Positions 1 through 7,815 of a stretch of DNA of 64,000 nt are shown here, piece by piece; positions within the stretch are counted from its first letter, which is position 1, and every line of letters begins with the position of its first letter. Both the position numbers and the translations under genes were made by a program. The stretch comes from PALSA-607 sp963737705 (GTDB lineage: Bacteria; Actinomycetota; Actinomycetes; Acidothermales; Acidothermaceae). The stretch spans positions 124,001 through 188,000 of the forward strand of contig CAVTTP010000004.1 of the NCBI GenBank assembly GCA_963737705.1. Reading direction: 5' to 3'. Under the pieces are notes generated by a model, which was given only the letters and a program-made list of their open reading frames with translations, searched no databases and was not told the DNA's origin.

Positions 1-456
1 CGGTTGTGAATCAGAGGGCGGAACGACTCGGGCTAGCTCGCGTCCCAGAGCTATCAGTGCCTCACGGCAATGGATGCCGACGGCTTGGAATGCTTCTGCC
101 TCGTCCGCAAGGTTGAACGCATCGACCGCCTGTTCATATTTGCGCCACGACACGTCAACATGACCTTGGGCTTCCTCGTCGAGTTCAGTGCGCTGACGGT
201 CGGTCATTCGCAGCATTAGCCCAATGTGAAATGACAGCGTTTCGTCGTAGCTACGAAACCGCTTTTGGTCGTACAGGTTCGTCATGTTGGTGATTACCCA
301 ATACCGGTTCTCCTCTGTGTGAACGTCCCAGACCTCATGATCCTGTCCGAGAATCTTCGTGCTCGTTATCCGCTGCACCAGCGTGACCACGGCCCCGCGA
401 TCTTGACTCTCAACGTATTGCTGAATCGCGCGCTTCTCATGCTCCGTCTCACGCAT
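1..456 (-). CDS. hypothetical protein, partial (runs off left edge)
   Basis: Open minus-strand frame from an ATG at 456-454 to position 1 with no stop: 152 visible codons, with the C-terminus outside the window. The protein begins MRETEHEKRAIQQYVESQ and contains VWDVHTEENRYWVITNM followed by TNLYDQKRF and a TLSFHIGLMLRM stretch. I recall this arrangement from a widespread uncharacterised bacterial family often found among accessory genes; no function is known to me. The DNA is visibly richer in A/T at third codon positions than the rest of the window, suggesting transfer. It lies directly downstream of the truncated HNH gene. The reading frame stays open upstream of the ATG, so the start could be a little earlier. 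Confidence 0.7.
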   Translation of the reverse strand, partial: MRETEHEKRAIQQYVESQDRGAVVTLVQRITSTKILGQDHEVWDVHTEENRYWVITNMTNLYDQKRFRSYDETLSFHIGLMLRMTDRQRTELDEEAQGHVDVSWRKYEQAVDAFNLADEAEAFQAVGIHCREALIALGRELARVVPPSDSQP

Positions 457-512
457 GTTGCTCCGACGCAGTTGGGGACCAGATCTCTGGCGGGCATCAT
501 AGAGAGGACGTC

Positions 513-1655
513 TTAGGAATGGACGAGGTTGTTCAGGTCGGTGCGGCCGCCGTGGACCCAGTGGATGCGGTGATGGGCGTGCAGGTTTTTGGTGTTGGGG
601 CAGCCGGGGTGGGCGCAGTGACCGTGTTGGCGGGCGAGGAGCGCCCGGTATTGGCGGTCGGTGACCAGGCGGTGGGAGCGTCCGACGTCGAGCACGTTGG
701 TGGCGCTGTCGTGCAGGACGGTGCGGATCCGGCCTTCGCACAGCAGTCGCAGCACGACCCGGTCGGGAAGTCCCGGTCCGCCGGCGATCCGCGCGCACGG
801 ACGCGCAACGCTCGGCACGTCCTCGGAATCGAACGACCCATCGTCGGGGTCGCGTTCCGCAGAACGCGGGACAGGCACCTTGTTTGGGTCGCACGACGCT
901 TGGTTGGGGTCGCGTTCCGCGGAACGTGGGGGGACTCGTGCGGCATCCATGTGGATGATGACGGCGGCGCGTTCGTCACCGCGTAACTCCCGGATCGGCT
1001 TGGTCGCATCAGCCAGTGAAGCGAGGCCGATCTCCGCCACGCGCGCGAGTGCGTCGGCGGGGGTGCAGCCGTCGCGGGCCATGATCGCCTCGATCACCGC
1101 AGCGACCGAGGCGCCGCTTTCAGGATCGAGCCGTGCGGTCAGGTGCCAGCGGCTGTCATCGGTCCAGGAGTAGGTGAGGTATTCGCCGGGGTCGGTGTTC
1201 TTGTCGTTGTGGTCAACGGTGCGCACGCCGCGCACCAGGATCTCCAACTGGGATGCGGTGCCGTGTTGGGCGACCTGGATGAGGTCCTCAACCAACTCGT
1301 CCTCACCCGCGCCGCCGTCGAGGCGGCTGATCGCGCGGGCTTGGGAGAACGACAGCCGGCCGGCGCCCATTTCCTCGGCTAGCCGCGGATAGTGGGCAAG
1401 GGCCCGGGCGACCCGGACGTGTTCGAGTGCGGTGCGGTGCGTGATGCCACAGGTGTGCGTTAGCCATTGGGCGGTGGACGCCAACCCGAACGACAGATAA
1501 CCCTCCCGGGCGTCGAACTGCGCGACCAGCAGCAGAAATCGTGACGTCGATGCGGCGATTCGACCAGCGAGATCGACGATGCGTTTGCCGAGCTCATCGA
1601 CCGGCATCTCATGAAGGCAACGATTAGGTGCATCAGACGAATCAACAAGTTCCAT
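513..1655 (-). CDS. 13E12-family (DUF222) HNH endonuclease-like protein, C-terminally truncated
   Basis: 380 codons from an ATG at 1655. An N-terminal DUF222-type helical domain (about residues 15-230) is followed by an Arg/Asp-rich linker and a C-terminal HNH region. HNH elements visible are CAHPGCPNTKNLHAHHRIHW and GGRTDLNNLV. The family normally continues with a short stretch ending in His-His; here the frame stops after LVHS, so the last histidine of the HNH motif is missing. Nuclease activity is therefore doubtful. The linker holds two copies of a RSAERDP-type repeat, 60 bp apart. Proteins of this family are abundant, repetitive and often decayed in actinobacterial genomes. The gene has no visible functional link to its neighbours. 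Confidence 0.85.
   Translation of the reverse strand: MELVDSSDAPNRCLHEMPVDELGKRIVDLAGRIAASTSRFLLLVAQFDAREGYLSFGLASTAQWLTHTCGITHRTALEHVRVARALAHYPRLAEEMGAGRLSFSQARAISRLDGGAGEDELVEDLIQVAQHGTASQLEILVRGVRTVDHNDKNTDPGEYLTYSWTDDSRWHLTARLDPESGASVAAVIEAIMARDGCTPADALARVAEIGLASLADATKPIRELRGDERAAVIIHMDAARVPPRSAERDPNQASCDPNKVPVPRSAERDPDDGSFDSEDVPSVARPCARIAGGPGLPDRVVLRLLCEGRIRTVLHDSATNVLDVGRSHRLVTDRQYRALLARQHGHCAHPGCPNTKNLHAHHRIHWVHGGRTDLNNLVHS
851..930. repeat. 60-bp-period direct repeat with internal palindromes
   Basis: GGGTCGCGTTCCGC occurs twice, with the shared CGCGTTCCGC at 851 and 911, exactly 60 bp apart. The second copy forms a perfect 14-nt palindrome, CGTTCCGCGGAACG (913-926). The first forms an inverted repeat CGCGTTC/GAACGCG (851-857 and 862-868). 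The repeat is in frame and encodes the RSAERDP repeats in the linker of the HNH protein. Confidence 0.8.
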
Positions 1656-1809
1656 CCCCGCACGCTACCCACCGCCACCGACACTTTCCGGCCGACGCAA
1701 TCCACGTCGCCGCGTACGGCTTAGGCGGTCCAAACGTCGACACGTGCGAACTCAGTGGCAATGCGGTGGCAGTCCTGGTGGTGAAATCCGACTGCTCGCT
1801 GCGGACGCA

Positions 1810-2421
1810 CTAGCGAGATTCTGTTGCCAGCTTCGCGCCGAGGGCTACGAACGAGATTGCGAACGCTCGTCGAATGCGCTGAATGATGTGTGGACGCGCG
1901 ATCAAGTGCTCGCGCGCGCCGGCGGCGAAGATCCCGTACACCGCGAACACGACGAACGTCATCGCCATGAAGACCCCACTGAGCATCAGCATGGTGAGCA
2001 CCGTGTGCGAGCTGTGGCTCGGCACGAATTGTGGCAGAAAAGCGAAGAAGAAGATTGTCAGCTTCGGGTTCAGCAGGTTGACGAGTACTGCAGAGCGAAC
2101 GACGCGAATGGCTGATTTCGGTTCGTCTTGTGCGGTGACCGTGAGCACGCCCTTGTCTCTCCAGGTCGACCACGCCATGTAGAGCAGATAGCCGACGCCC
2201 AGGATCTTGACGGTCTCAAAGGCCACACCGCTGGCGTGCAAGAGCGCTGCAGTCCCGGTGATCGCAGCTGCCAGGTGCGGCACAATCCCGAGCGTGCAGC
2301 CGAAGGCGGCCACGATGCTCGCGCGCCTGCCACGGGCCAAACCTGCGGCGATCGTGTACAGCGCACCCGTACCAGGCGTGGCGACGATGATCAGCGACGT
2401 CAGCAGAAACGCGGTGCTCAT
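1810..2421 (-). CDS. LysE-family amino-acid exporter
   Basis: 203-residue membrane protein of the LysE/RhtB superfamily, which exports amino acids or related small molecules across the inner membrane. Start chosen at the ATG at 2421 (MSTAFLLTSLIIVATPGTGA), which gives the normal family length and start; an upstream extension would overlap the previous gene. Five to six hydrophobic segments are visible. The family signature around NLLNPKLTIFFFAFLPQF lies near residues 120-137. The start lies 2 nt after the stop of the upstream alkylmercury-lyase-like gene, so the two are probably co-transcribed and translationally coupled. Substrate unknown. Confidence 0.85.
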   Translation of the reverse strand: MSTAFLLTSLIIVATPGTGALYTIAAGLARGRRASIVAAFGCTLGIVPHLAAAITGTAALLHASGVAFETVKILGVGYLLYMAWSTWRDKGVLTVTAQDEPKSAIRVVRSAVLVNLLNPKLTIFFFAFLPQFVPSHSSHTVLTMLMLSGVFMAMTFVVFAVYGIFAAGAREHLIARPHIIQRIRRAFAISFVALGAKLATESR

Positions 2422-2423
2422 GT

Positions 2424-3101
2424 CTACAGCCCCCAAAATGCGCCGGTGAGTCCGACACTTCGAAAGTAGTCCGTGGCCGCGGCCGGCTCGCGGCGGACAT
2501 ATCCGTGATCGAGTCGGCCGTCGTACCAATGCTCCGCAAGTCTCCACAATGTCGTGAGGTCCATGACGTAGCCGCGGGTCTGTCCTGTTCGCTCGAGCCA
2601 CTGGTCGATGCAGGTGCTCGAGCAGAAGATGCGCTGGTTGCCGCACGTGTGCACGACGTCATCCCACATGTGTGCAGCTGGCACCAGAAAGTGTGCGACC
2701 TCGTTACCTGCCGGTGGTTGACTCGAACCGACGTTCCACGCGAGCGGTGCGTTGCAGGCAGGACACCTCGTCGCGACGAGCATCGGCTCCGCTTCATGCA
2801 CGAGCTGCGGCAGCGCGAAGGAGTCCCATGCGCAGCCGCCCCACCACAACGTCGTTTGACCCATCACCGCGAACCCGAGAGGCACCGCTGAGAACGGATG
2901 CGCCATCACAATGTTGTCGTCACTGCTCAGCGCGATGTGGCGGTTGAACGCAAGCATCTCGAGCCCGGAGCTGACTTCGGCAACGCTCGTACCTAGCTGC
3001 TCCGCGAGCAGCGCCGCGGTCGGCCCTTGGCCCGTTGCGGCAAAAGAGCGATACACCGCCAGCCGCAGATCTTCGAGTTCCATGACCTGATCCTCGTTCA
3101 T
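2424..3101 (-). CDS. alkylmercury lyase (MerB)-like protein
   Basis: 225 residues starting MNEDQVMELEDLRLAVYRSF. MerB cleaves carbon-mercury bonds using two cysteines and an aspartate. Here an N-terminal winged-helix-like part (about 10-60) precedes MAHPFSAVPLGF, a family hallmark, and then GGCAWDSFALP with Cys90 and Asp93 in the Cys-x-x-Asp spacing of the MerB active site. A second cysteine cluster (Cys153, Cys160, Cys164) could supply the other catalytic thiol, and CPAC at 113-116 is an additional pair. No merA, merR, merT or merP is nearby, and the partner gene is a LysE exporter, so a role in mercury resistance is not established. It could be a MerB-fold protein with another substrate. 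Confidence 0.75.
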   Translation of the reverse strand: MNEDQVMELEDLRLAVYRSFAATGQGPTAALLAEQLGTSVAEVSSGLEMLAFNRHIALSSDDNIVMAHPFSAVPLGFAVMGQTTLWWGGCAWDSFALPQLVHEAEPMLVATRCPACNAPLAWNVGSSQPPAGNEVAHFLVPAAHMWDDVVHTCGNQRIFCSSTCIDQWLERTGQTRGYVMDLTTLWRLAEHWYDGRLDHGYVRREPAAATDYFRSVGLTGAFWGL

Positions 3102-3140
3102 CGGCGCAAGCGAGTTTCGATCGCGGGTAGCTGGACGTTC

Positions 3141-4061
3141 TTAGCCCGTGACGAGGACGCTGCGTGCCTCGTGAACCTCTAACGGGAACGGCGGGCTGGC
3201 TCGCGGAATCGGGCCGCCTGGAATCACCGCAGCTGGACCACCGGCCATCGAGAACGTGCCCGTCCAGTTGGTGGTCAGTCCGACCACGTAGCTGCCCGAA
3301 TCGAGATAGACGTGGCTCAACGAGGCGATCGGGTACGCGCCGCCGGGATCGTTGCTGACGAGTGCCGTTCCATCACCGAACTCCCAGGTCCATGACGCCT
3401 CAACGTTCAATGTGACCTGCACGCCGAGCAACGTCTCGTTGAACACTTGGACGACGGGTGTATTGGTCGAGAAGAGGGTGGGCAGATTGACGACTCCGCT
3501 ACCAGCAGGTTGTTGGCTTGGATGCGCCGTGGTCAGCAGTTGTGAGAACTCGTCGAATGCCGCGAGCCGCACCTGCGCCGGAGTTGCGCCGCTTGGCGAT
3601 CGACATTCCGTGCCACCGGCGATGGGCGCAGGCAGCCGAGGGTCGGTAATCATCAGCGTTTCCAGCAGGAACCCCGCAGGGCACCCATTCGCACCGCAGC
3701 CCGCGTTTGCGAGGGCTGGGTCACAGAACGCGACCCAGCGATAGGTGCAGCCAATGCAGTTGTTCGCTCCGCCCGAGCCCGAGGCGCCATTTCCCGCGCC
3801 TCCATCTTGGCTCCCGGTGCCGTTGACAGTGCCCGTGCCCCCGTCGCCACCCACGCCGGTCGTGCCGACCGGTCCAGCCTCAGCTGCGGGGGCGACTGCG
3901 GCGCCATCCGTCGCGTTGACCGTCACAGCTCCGTGCAACTCTGCCGGTGCGAGGCTGGCCGACGGCTGCGCCATCGCGCTCGTGCTTGCGGCTACCGAGG
4001 TGCACGCGAACGCCACGCACGCGAATATCGCGAGCACAGCAGCTAGAACTCTGCGACTCAT
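3141..4061 (-). CDS. secreted cysteine-rich protein with PKD-like domain
   Basis: 306 residues with a hydrophobic N-terminus (MSRRVLAAVLAIFACVAFAC) consistent with a signal peptide. A Gly/Ala/Thr-rich linker (about 45-100) follows, then a Cys-containing module (NNCIGCTYRWVAFCDP to about 155) and a PKD-like beta domain with WTWEFGDGT and SHVYLDSGSYVVG. PKD-type domains are extracellular Ig-like folds, so an outer-surface or secreted role is likely. Its start overlaps the stop of the upstream lipoprotein gene by 4 nt (ATGA), indicating one translation-coupled operon. I recall the same kind of pair in other actinobacteria, but no function. Confidence 0.75.
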   Translation of the reverse strand: MSRRVLAAVLAIFACVAFACTSVAASTSAMAQPSASLAPAELHGAVTVNATDGAAVAPAAEAGPVGTTGVGGDGGTGTVNGTGSQDGGAGNGASGSGGANNCIGCTYRWVAFCDPALANAGCGANGCPAGFLLETLMITDPRLPAPIAGGTECRSPSGATPAQVRLAAFDEFSQLLTTAHPSQQPAGSGVVNLPTLFSTNTPVVQVFNETLLGVQVTLNVEASWTWEFGDGTALVSNDPGGAYPIASLSHVYLDSGSYVVGLTTNWTGTFSMAGGPAAVIPGGPIPRASPPFPLEVHEARSVLVTG

Positions 4062-4765
4062 CGGTCGTCGCCGCCCAACAGATAACTCTGTTGAACAGTC
4101 CAGTGGCCATTTGAGTTGGTCATGAAGAGATCGTTCTCTTCGTCGGGCCTCGGGAGTGTTGCGCGCACCTCTGTGCCGGCGGCATCGAGAACGCGACCCG
4201 CTGAGATCGCGTACTTCACGTCGCCACTCGCGCCGGCAGCAAGGTCAGTAACGTCGATCGATTTGACGGTGAAGACCACACCGTCGTATCGCTCGCCCTT
4301 CGCTGCCATCTGCTTGATTTCATTGACGAGTGACCGGCATCCGCACGTACTTGAGGTCAACGCTTCGATCCTTGTGACGTCGCCGGTCGCCAACGCGATG
4401 TTGAAGTCGGCGATGTACGCCTGTGCAGTGGCGCGGACGTTCGTCGCAATGACGTCGGCTGATGTCGGCGGCGAAGCGTCGACTGCGGCCGCACTGGTCG
4501 GCGTCCCGCTCATTGGTCGGTTTGGGCTTTCGACCGGTGTGGTCAGGCTCGGAGATGGCGGAGCCGGTGCGCTGACAGCGACTGGCGAGCGTGGCGCGGC
4601 GGCCGGGGGAGCTCCGATTGCGCTCCCGAGGGCGCTCGGATGGCTCACGTCGGCCGAGCAGCCGGCCAACGACACGGCGCCAAGCAGCACGAAGAGCAGG
4701 GTCCCCCGGCGATATCCCACCGGCGGAGGGTACGGCCGCTTAGTCGCCCAACCGGAGTTATCCAC
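4058..4765 (-). CDS. putative lipoprotein, DUF6318-like
   Basis: 235 residues. The N-terminus has a basic stretch, a hydrophobic segment and a lipobox (LLGAVSLAGCS), predicting lipid attachment at Cys36. A Pro/Ser/Thr-rich spacer (about 45-100) precedes a globular domain of the NTF2/DUF6318 type: AYIADFNIALATGDVTRIE, then STCGCRSLVNEI with two conserved cysteines, ending WTVQQSYLLGGDDR. The annotated start is the GTG at 4765. An in-frame GTG at 4720 would put the lipobox cysteine at residue 21, a more usual signal length, so the true start may be there. First gene of a two-gene operon with the PKD protein, divergent from ftsY with a 40-nt gap. Confidence 0.7.
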   Translation of the reverse strand: MDNSGWATKRPYPPPVGYRRGTLLFVLLGAVSLAGCSADVSHPSALGSAIGAPPAAAPRSPVAVSAPAPPSPSLTTPVESPNRPMSGTPTSAAAVDASPPTSADVIATNVRATAQAYIADFNIALATGDVTRIEALTSSTCGCRSLVNEIKQMAAKGERYDGVVFTVKSIDVTDLAAGASGDVKYAISAGRVLDAAGTEVRATLPRPDEENDLFMTNSNGHWTVQQSYLLGGDDR

Positions 4766-4805
4766 AGGGTGAACGTCCGGCCGGCGACCGCCGCAGCCTC
4801 AACGA

Positions 4806-5996
4806 ATGCGAGCCAATGCGAGACTTGGCGCCGTGCAGACGCTGCTGGAGATCCTGATTCCGATCGTCGTCCTCCTGGGGGTGGGCGGCGCTTTCTTCGT
4901 GCGCACCACCCGTCGGCGAGAGATTTCGCCGCCGGCAACGCCGCTGACCAGCCGCCCGGCTCCGGCCGAGCGCTCGTCAGCCAGTACCCCCACCGCACCA
5001 ACTACGCAGGCGCCCACGGAGCCCGACGCAGCGGAGAGTGTCCTCGGACCCGACCTCACCGAAACTCCGGAACCTGCGGCCGGACGTCTCGTCAGGCTGC
5101 GCGCCCGGCTGGCGCGATCGGAATCCACGCTTGGTCGAGGTCTGCTCGCGTTGTTGTCGCGCGACACGCTCGACGACGAGACCTGGCAGGAGGTCGAGGA
5201 TCTCCTGCTGACGGCCGACGTCGGCGTCAGTGCGAGCAACGAACTCGTCGATTCCCTCAAGACCAAGGCCAAGGTGCTCGGCACCAGATCCGCGGCCGAT
5301 GCAAAGGCCTTCCTGCGCGAAGGATTGCTCGAGCTCGTCGACCCAGACCTCGACCGTTCGTTGGCGACTCAGCGCGCGCCGGGTGAAGGTCCCGCGGTTG
5401 TGCTCGTGGTCGGTGTCAACGGCACCGGCAAGACGACGACGTGCGGCAAGATCGCGCGACTACTCGTCGCGGAAGGACACACCGTGGTACTCGGTGCCGC
5501 GGACACATTCAGAGCAGCAGCGGCTGACCAGCTCGAGACCTGGGGACGTCGAGTTGGCGCGCAGACCGTTCGCGGACCCGAGGGCGGTGACCCGGCCTCG
5601 GTCGCGTTCGATGCGGTGAAGACTGGCATCAATCTCGGCGTCGACACCGTGCTCGTCGACACAGCCGGACGCCTGCACACCAAGGCGGGTCTGATGGACG
5701 AGCTCGGCAAGGTCAAGCGGGTCATCGAGAAGCAAACTCCGGTTGATGAAGTGCTGCTAATCCTTGACGCGACGACCGGGCAGAACGGTCTCGTGCAGGC
5801 ACGGGTCTTTGCTGAGGTGGTCGACATCACCGGTGTGGTGCTGACCAAGCTCGACGGCACCGCAAAGGGCGGCATTGTGATCTCTGTACAGCGCGAACTC
5901 GGCGTCCCGGTCAAGCTTGTGGGTCTAGGTGAAGGCGCGGACGATCTCGCGCCATTCGAGCCCGACGCGTTCGTCGACGCGTTGCTGGGGTCGTAG
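4806..5996 (+). CDS. ftsY: signal recognition particle receptor FtsY
   Basis: 396 residues. FtsY is the membrane receptor GTPase that docks SRP-bound ribosomes at the translocon. An N-terminal hydrophobic segment (LLEILIPIVVLLGVGGAFFV) is followed by an acidic/proline linker (to about 90), the N domain and the G domain. GTPase motifs visible are GVNGTGKTTTCGKIA (G1), DTFRAAAADQL (G2/insertion box), DTAGRLHTK (G3) and TKLDGTAKGG (G4). An in-frame GTG at 4833 would start directly at the membrane segment and is a real alternative; neither start has a strong Shine-Dalgarno. ftsY-amt-glnK-glnD-ffh is a conserved actinobacterial order, which supports the call. Confidence 0.97.
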   Translation: MRANARLGAVQTLLEILIPIVVLLGVGGAFFVRTTRRREISPPATPLTSRPAPAERSSASTPTAPTTQAPTEPDAAESVLGPDLTETPEPAAGRLVRLRARLARSESTLGRGLLALLSRDTLDDETWQEVEDLLLTADVGVSASNELVDSLKTKAKVLGTRSAADAKAFLREGLLELVDPDLDRSLATQRAPGEGPAVVLVVGVNGTGKTTTCGKIARLLVAEGHTVVLGAADTFRAAAADQLETWGRRVGAQTVRGPEGGDPASVAFDAVKTGINLGVDTVLVDTAGRLHTKAGLMDELGKVKRVIEKQTPVDEVLLILDATTGQNGLVQARVFAEVVDITGVVLTKLDGTAKGGIVISVQRELGVPVKLVGLGEGADDLAPFEPDAFVDALLGS

Positions 5997-6021
5997 TCGG
6001 CAACCGTCCGTGCTGGCTCCT

Positions 6022-6037
6022 GTTACACGTCTGTAAT
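6022..6037 (+). promoter_or_regulatory. candidate GlnR-type operator upstream of amt
   Basis: GTTAC at 6022-6026 and GTAAT at 6033-6037 are separated by 6 nt, matching the spacing of GlnR half-sites (GTnAC-N6-GnAAC) that control amt-glnK-glnD in actinomycetes. The same bases form an inverted repeat TTACA-N4-TGTAA. It sits about 130 nt before amt in the 168-nt gap. The last base of the second half-site deviates, so this is a candidate only. Confidence 0.4.
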
Positions 6038-6164
6038 GCGCGTGCGGCGAACTTCATGCCTGTGAAACACCCTGGTGCCATTCCGGAAATCGCGGTCCGC
6101 GAACTTACTGCCGACTGAGCGACAACGAGGTCGTCCGTAGCGCCCTACCGACGAGTGGAGTGAC

Positions 6165-7475
6165 ATGGACAGCAAGACCGGTCTTAACTGGGGCAATACC
6201 GCGTGGATGCTTGCCGCCACCGCGCTAGTGCTGCTGATGACTCCGGGCCTCGCCTTCTTTTACGGGGGTATGGTCCGCTCGAAGAACGTGCTAGCGATTT
6301 TGATGCAGAACTTCGTGTGTATGGGCATCGTGAGCGTGCTCTGGGTTCTCGACCTCTTCAGCTTGGCGTTCGGCACGGACAAGCTCGGCGGCTTCATCGG
6401 TAGCGCGTCGACATTCGTCGGCATGCACCACGGCGCAGATATGTGGGGCTCTGGTGACGGAGTGCCGACGACGGTCATCGCGACGTTCCAGATCACCTTC
6501 GCCATCATCACCGCCGCGCTGATCACCGGCGCAGTCGCTGACCGGCTGAAGTTCGCACCTTTCGTTGTGTTCGTTACAGCGTGGTCGATCTGCGTGTACG
6601 CACCGATTGCCCACTGGGTGTGGGGCGGCGGCTGGTTGGCGCAGCACCACGTCGAAGACTTTGCGGGCGGCACCGTCGTGCACATCAACGCAGGTGTGGC
6701 CGGGATTGCGCTGACACTTGTACTCGGGAAGAGAATCGGCTGGCCCAAGGAGCGGATGCGTCCGCACAACGTGCCGTTCGTACTTCTCGGTGCGGGCTTG
6801 CTCTGGTTCGGCTGGATCGGATTCAACGCGGGTAGTGAACTCGCTGCTGACCCGGTCGCCGGATGGGCACTTATCAACTCCGTCGTTGCAACCGCGGCCG
6901 CGATGCTCGGATGGCTCGTCGTCGAGAAGATCAGAGACGGGCACTCGACGACACTCGGTGCCGCATCAGGCCTCGTAGCCGGTCTGGTCGCCATTACGCC
7001 GGCCTGTGGATTCATCACGCCGATCGGCGCGATCGGCCTAGGTGTCGTCGCTGGTGCCGTATGCGCACTGGCCGTCGGTCTTAAGTTCAAGGCTCGGGTC
7101 GACGACTCGCTCGACGTCTTCGCCGTTCACGTTGTCGGTGGCATCATCGGCGCACTGTCGATCGGCATCATCGGTGACGCGACGATCGGTGGCAACAACG
7201 GTCTGTTCAATGGCGGTGGGTTTACCCAACTGGGCCGACAAGCTCTCGGCGTCGGCTCGGTCATCGTCTACGACTTCATCGTCACGCTGGTGATCGCCCT
7301 GGTCATCGACAAGACCATGGGTCTGCGGGTGTCTCGCGACGTCGAACTCGAGGGTCTCGACATCAACCTGCATGCGGAGTCCGCATACGACACGCTTGTT
7401 TCATCCGGGTCTGGCGAATCGCACACGTCTATAACCCTCCCGTCAGTCGCATCGAGTGAGAAGGTGAGTACATGA
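6165..7475 (+). CDS. amt: ammonium transporter Amt
   Basis: 436 residues with eleven predicted membrane helices, typical of Amt/MEP/Rh ammonium channels that import NH4+/NH3. It starts MDSKTGLNWGNTAWMLAATA, has the early LMTPGLAFFYGGMVRSKN signature, then DFAGGTVVHINAGVAG, whose His is one of the pore twin histidines, and AVHVVGGIIGALSIGIIGD near the end. The ATG at 6165 follows GGAG. The stop overlaps the PII gene by 4 nt (ATGA), so transporter and its regulator are translated together. PII normally plugs the Amt pore when nitrogen is sufficient. Probably induced under nitrogen limitation through the candidate GlnR site. Confidence 0.97.
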   Translation: MDSKTGLNWGNTAWMLAATALVLLMTPGLAFFYGGMVRSKNVLAILMQNFVCMGIVSVLWVLDLFSLAFGTDKLGGFIGSASTFVGMHHGADMWGSGDGVPTTVIATFQITFAIITAALITGAVADRLKFAPFVVFVTAWSICVYAPIAHWVWGGGWLAQHHVEDFAGGTVVHINAGVAGIALTLVLGKRIGWPKERMRPHNVPFVLLGAGLLWFGWIGFNAGSELAADPVAGWALINSVVATAAAMLGWLVVEKIRDGHSTTLGAASGLVAGLVAITPACGFITPIGAIGLGVVAGAVCALAVGLKFKARVDDSLDVFAVHVVGGIIGALSIGIIGDATIGGNNGLFNGGGFTQLGRQALGVGSVIVYDFIVTLVIALVIDKTMGLRVSRDVELEGLDINLHAESAYDTLVSSGSGESHTSITLPSVASSEKVST

Positions 7476-7810
7476 AGTTGATTACCGCGATCGTCAAGCC
7501 GTTCAAGCTGGACGACGTCAAGGCTGCACTGGAGACCTTCGGTGTGACTGGCATGACGGTCAGCGAAGCCAATGGATATGGTCGCCAGCGTGGTCATACC
7601 GAGGTGTATCGCGGTGCCGAGTACGAGGTCGATCTTGTACCGAAGGTACGCATCGAGGTGCTCGTCGACGAGGGCGACGCCGATGACGTTCTCGACGTCA
7701 TCGTCAAGTCGGCCCAGACCGGGAAGATCGGTGACGGCAAGGTCTGGTCCGTGCCGATCGACGACGTTATCCGGGTTCGAACCGGCGAGCGCGGAATCAG
7801 TGCGCTCTAA
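7472..7810 (+). CDS. glnK: nitrogen regulatory protein P-II
   Basis: 112 residues, the standard PII length. PII trimers bind ATP/ADP and 2-oxoglutarate and report nitrogen status. The T-loop has Tyr51 (GAEYEVDLVPK), the residue modified by GlnD; in actinobacteria it is adenylylated. The PROSITE-type C-terminal pattern is present as KIGDGKVWSVPIDDVIRVRT with the ATP-contacting GDGK. It sits between amt and glnD with overlapping or close spacing, the usual GlnK arrangement. Confidence 0.96.
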   Translation: MKLITAIVKPFKLDDVKAALETFGVTGMTVSEANGYGRQRGHTEVYRGAEYEVDLVPKVRIEVLVDEGDADDVLDVIVKSAQTGKIGDGKVWSVPIDDVIRVRTGERGISAL

Positions 7811-7815
7811 GTTCA

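Noticed and set aside
913..926. A parS (ParB-binding) site
   Set aside because: CGTTCCGCGGAACG resembles parS only in its outer GTTnC/GnAAC arms; the centre and length differ from TGTTTCACGTGAAACA.
2705..2740. A tRNA T-arm-like sequence
   Set aside because: It lies inside the MerB-like coding sequence and no acceptor or anticodon stem can be drawn around it.
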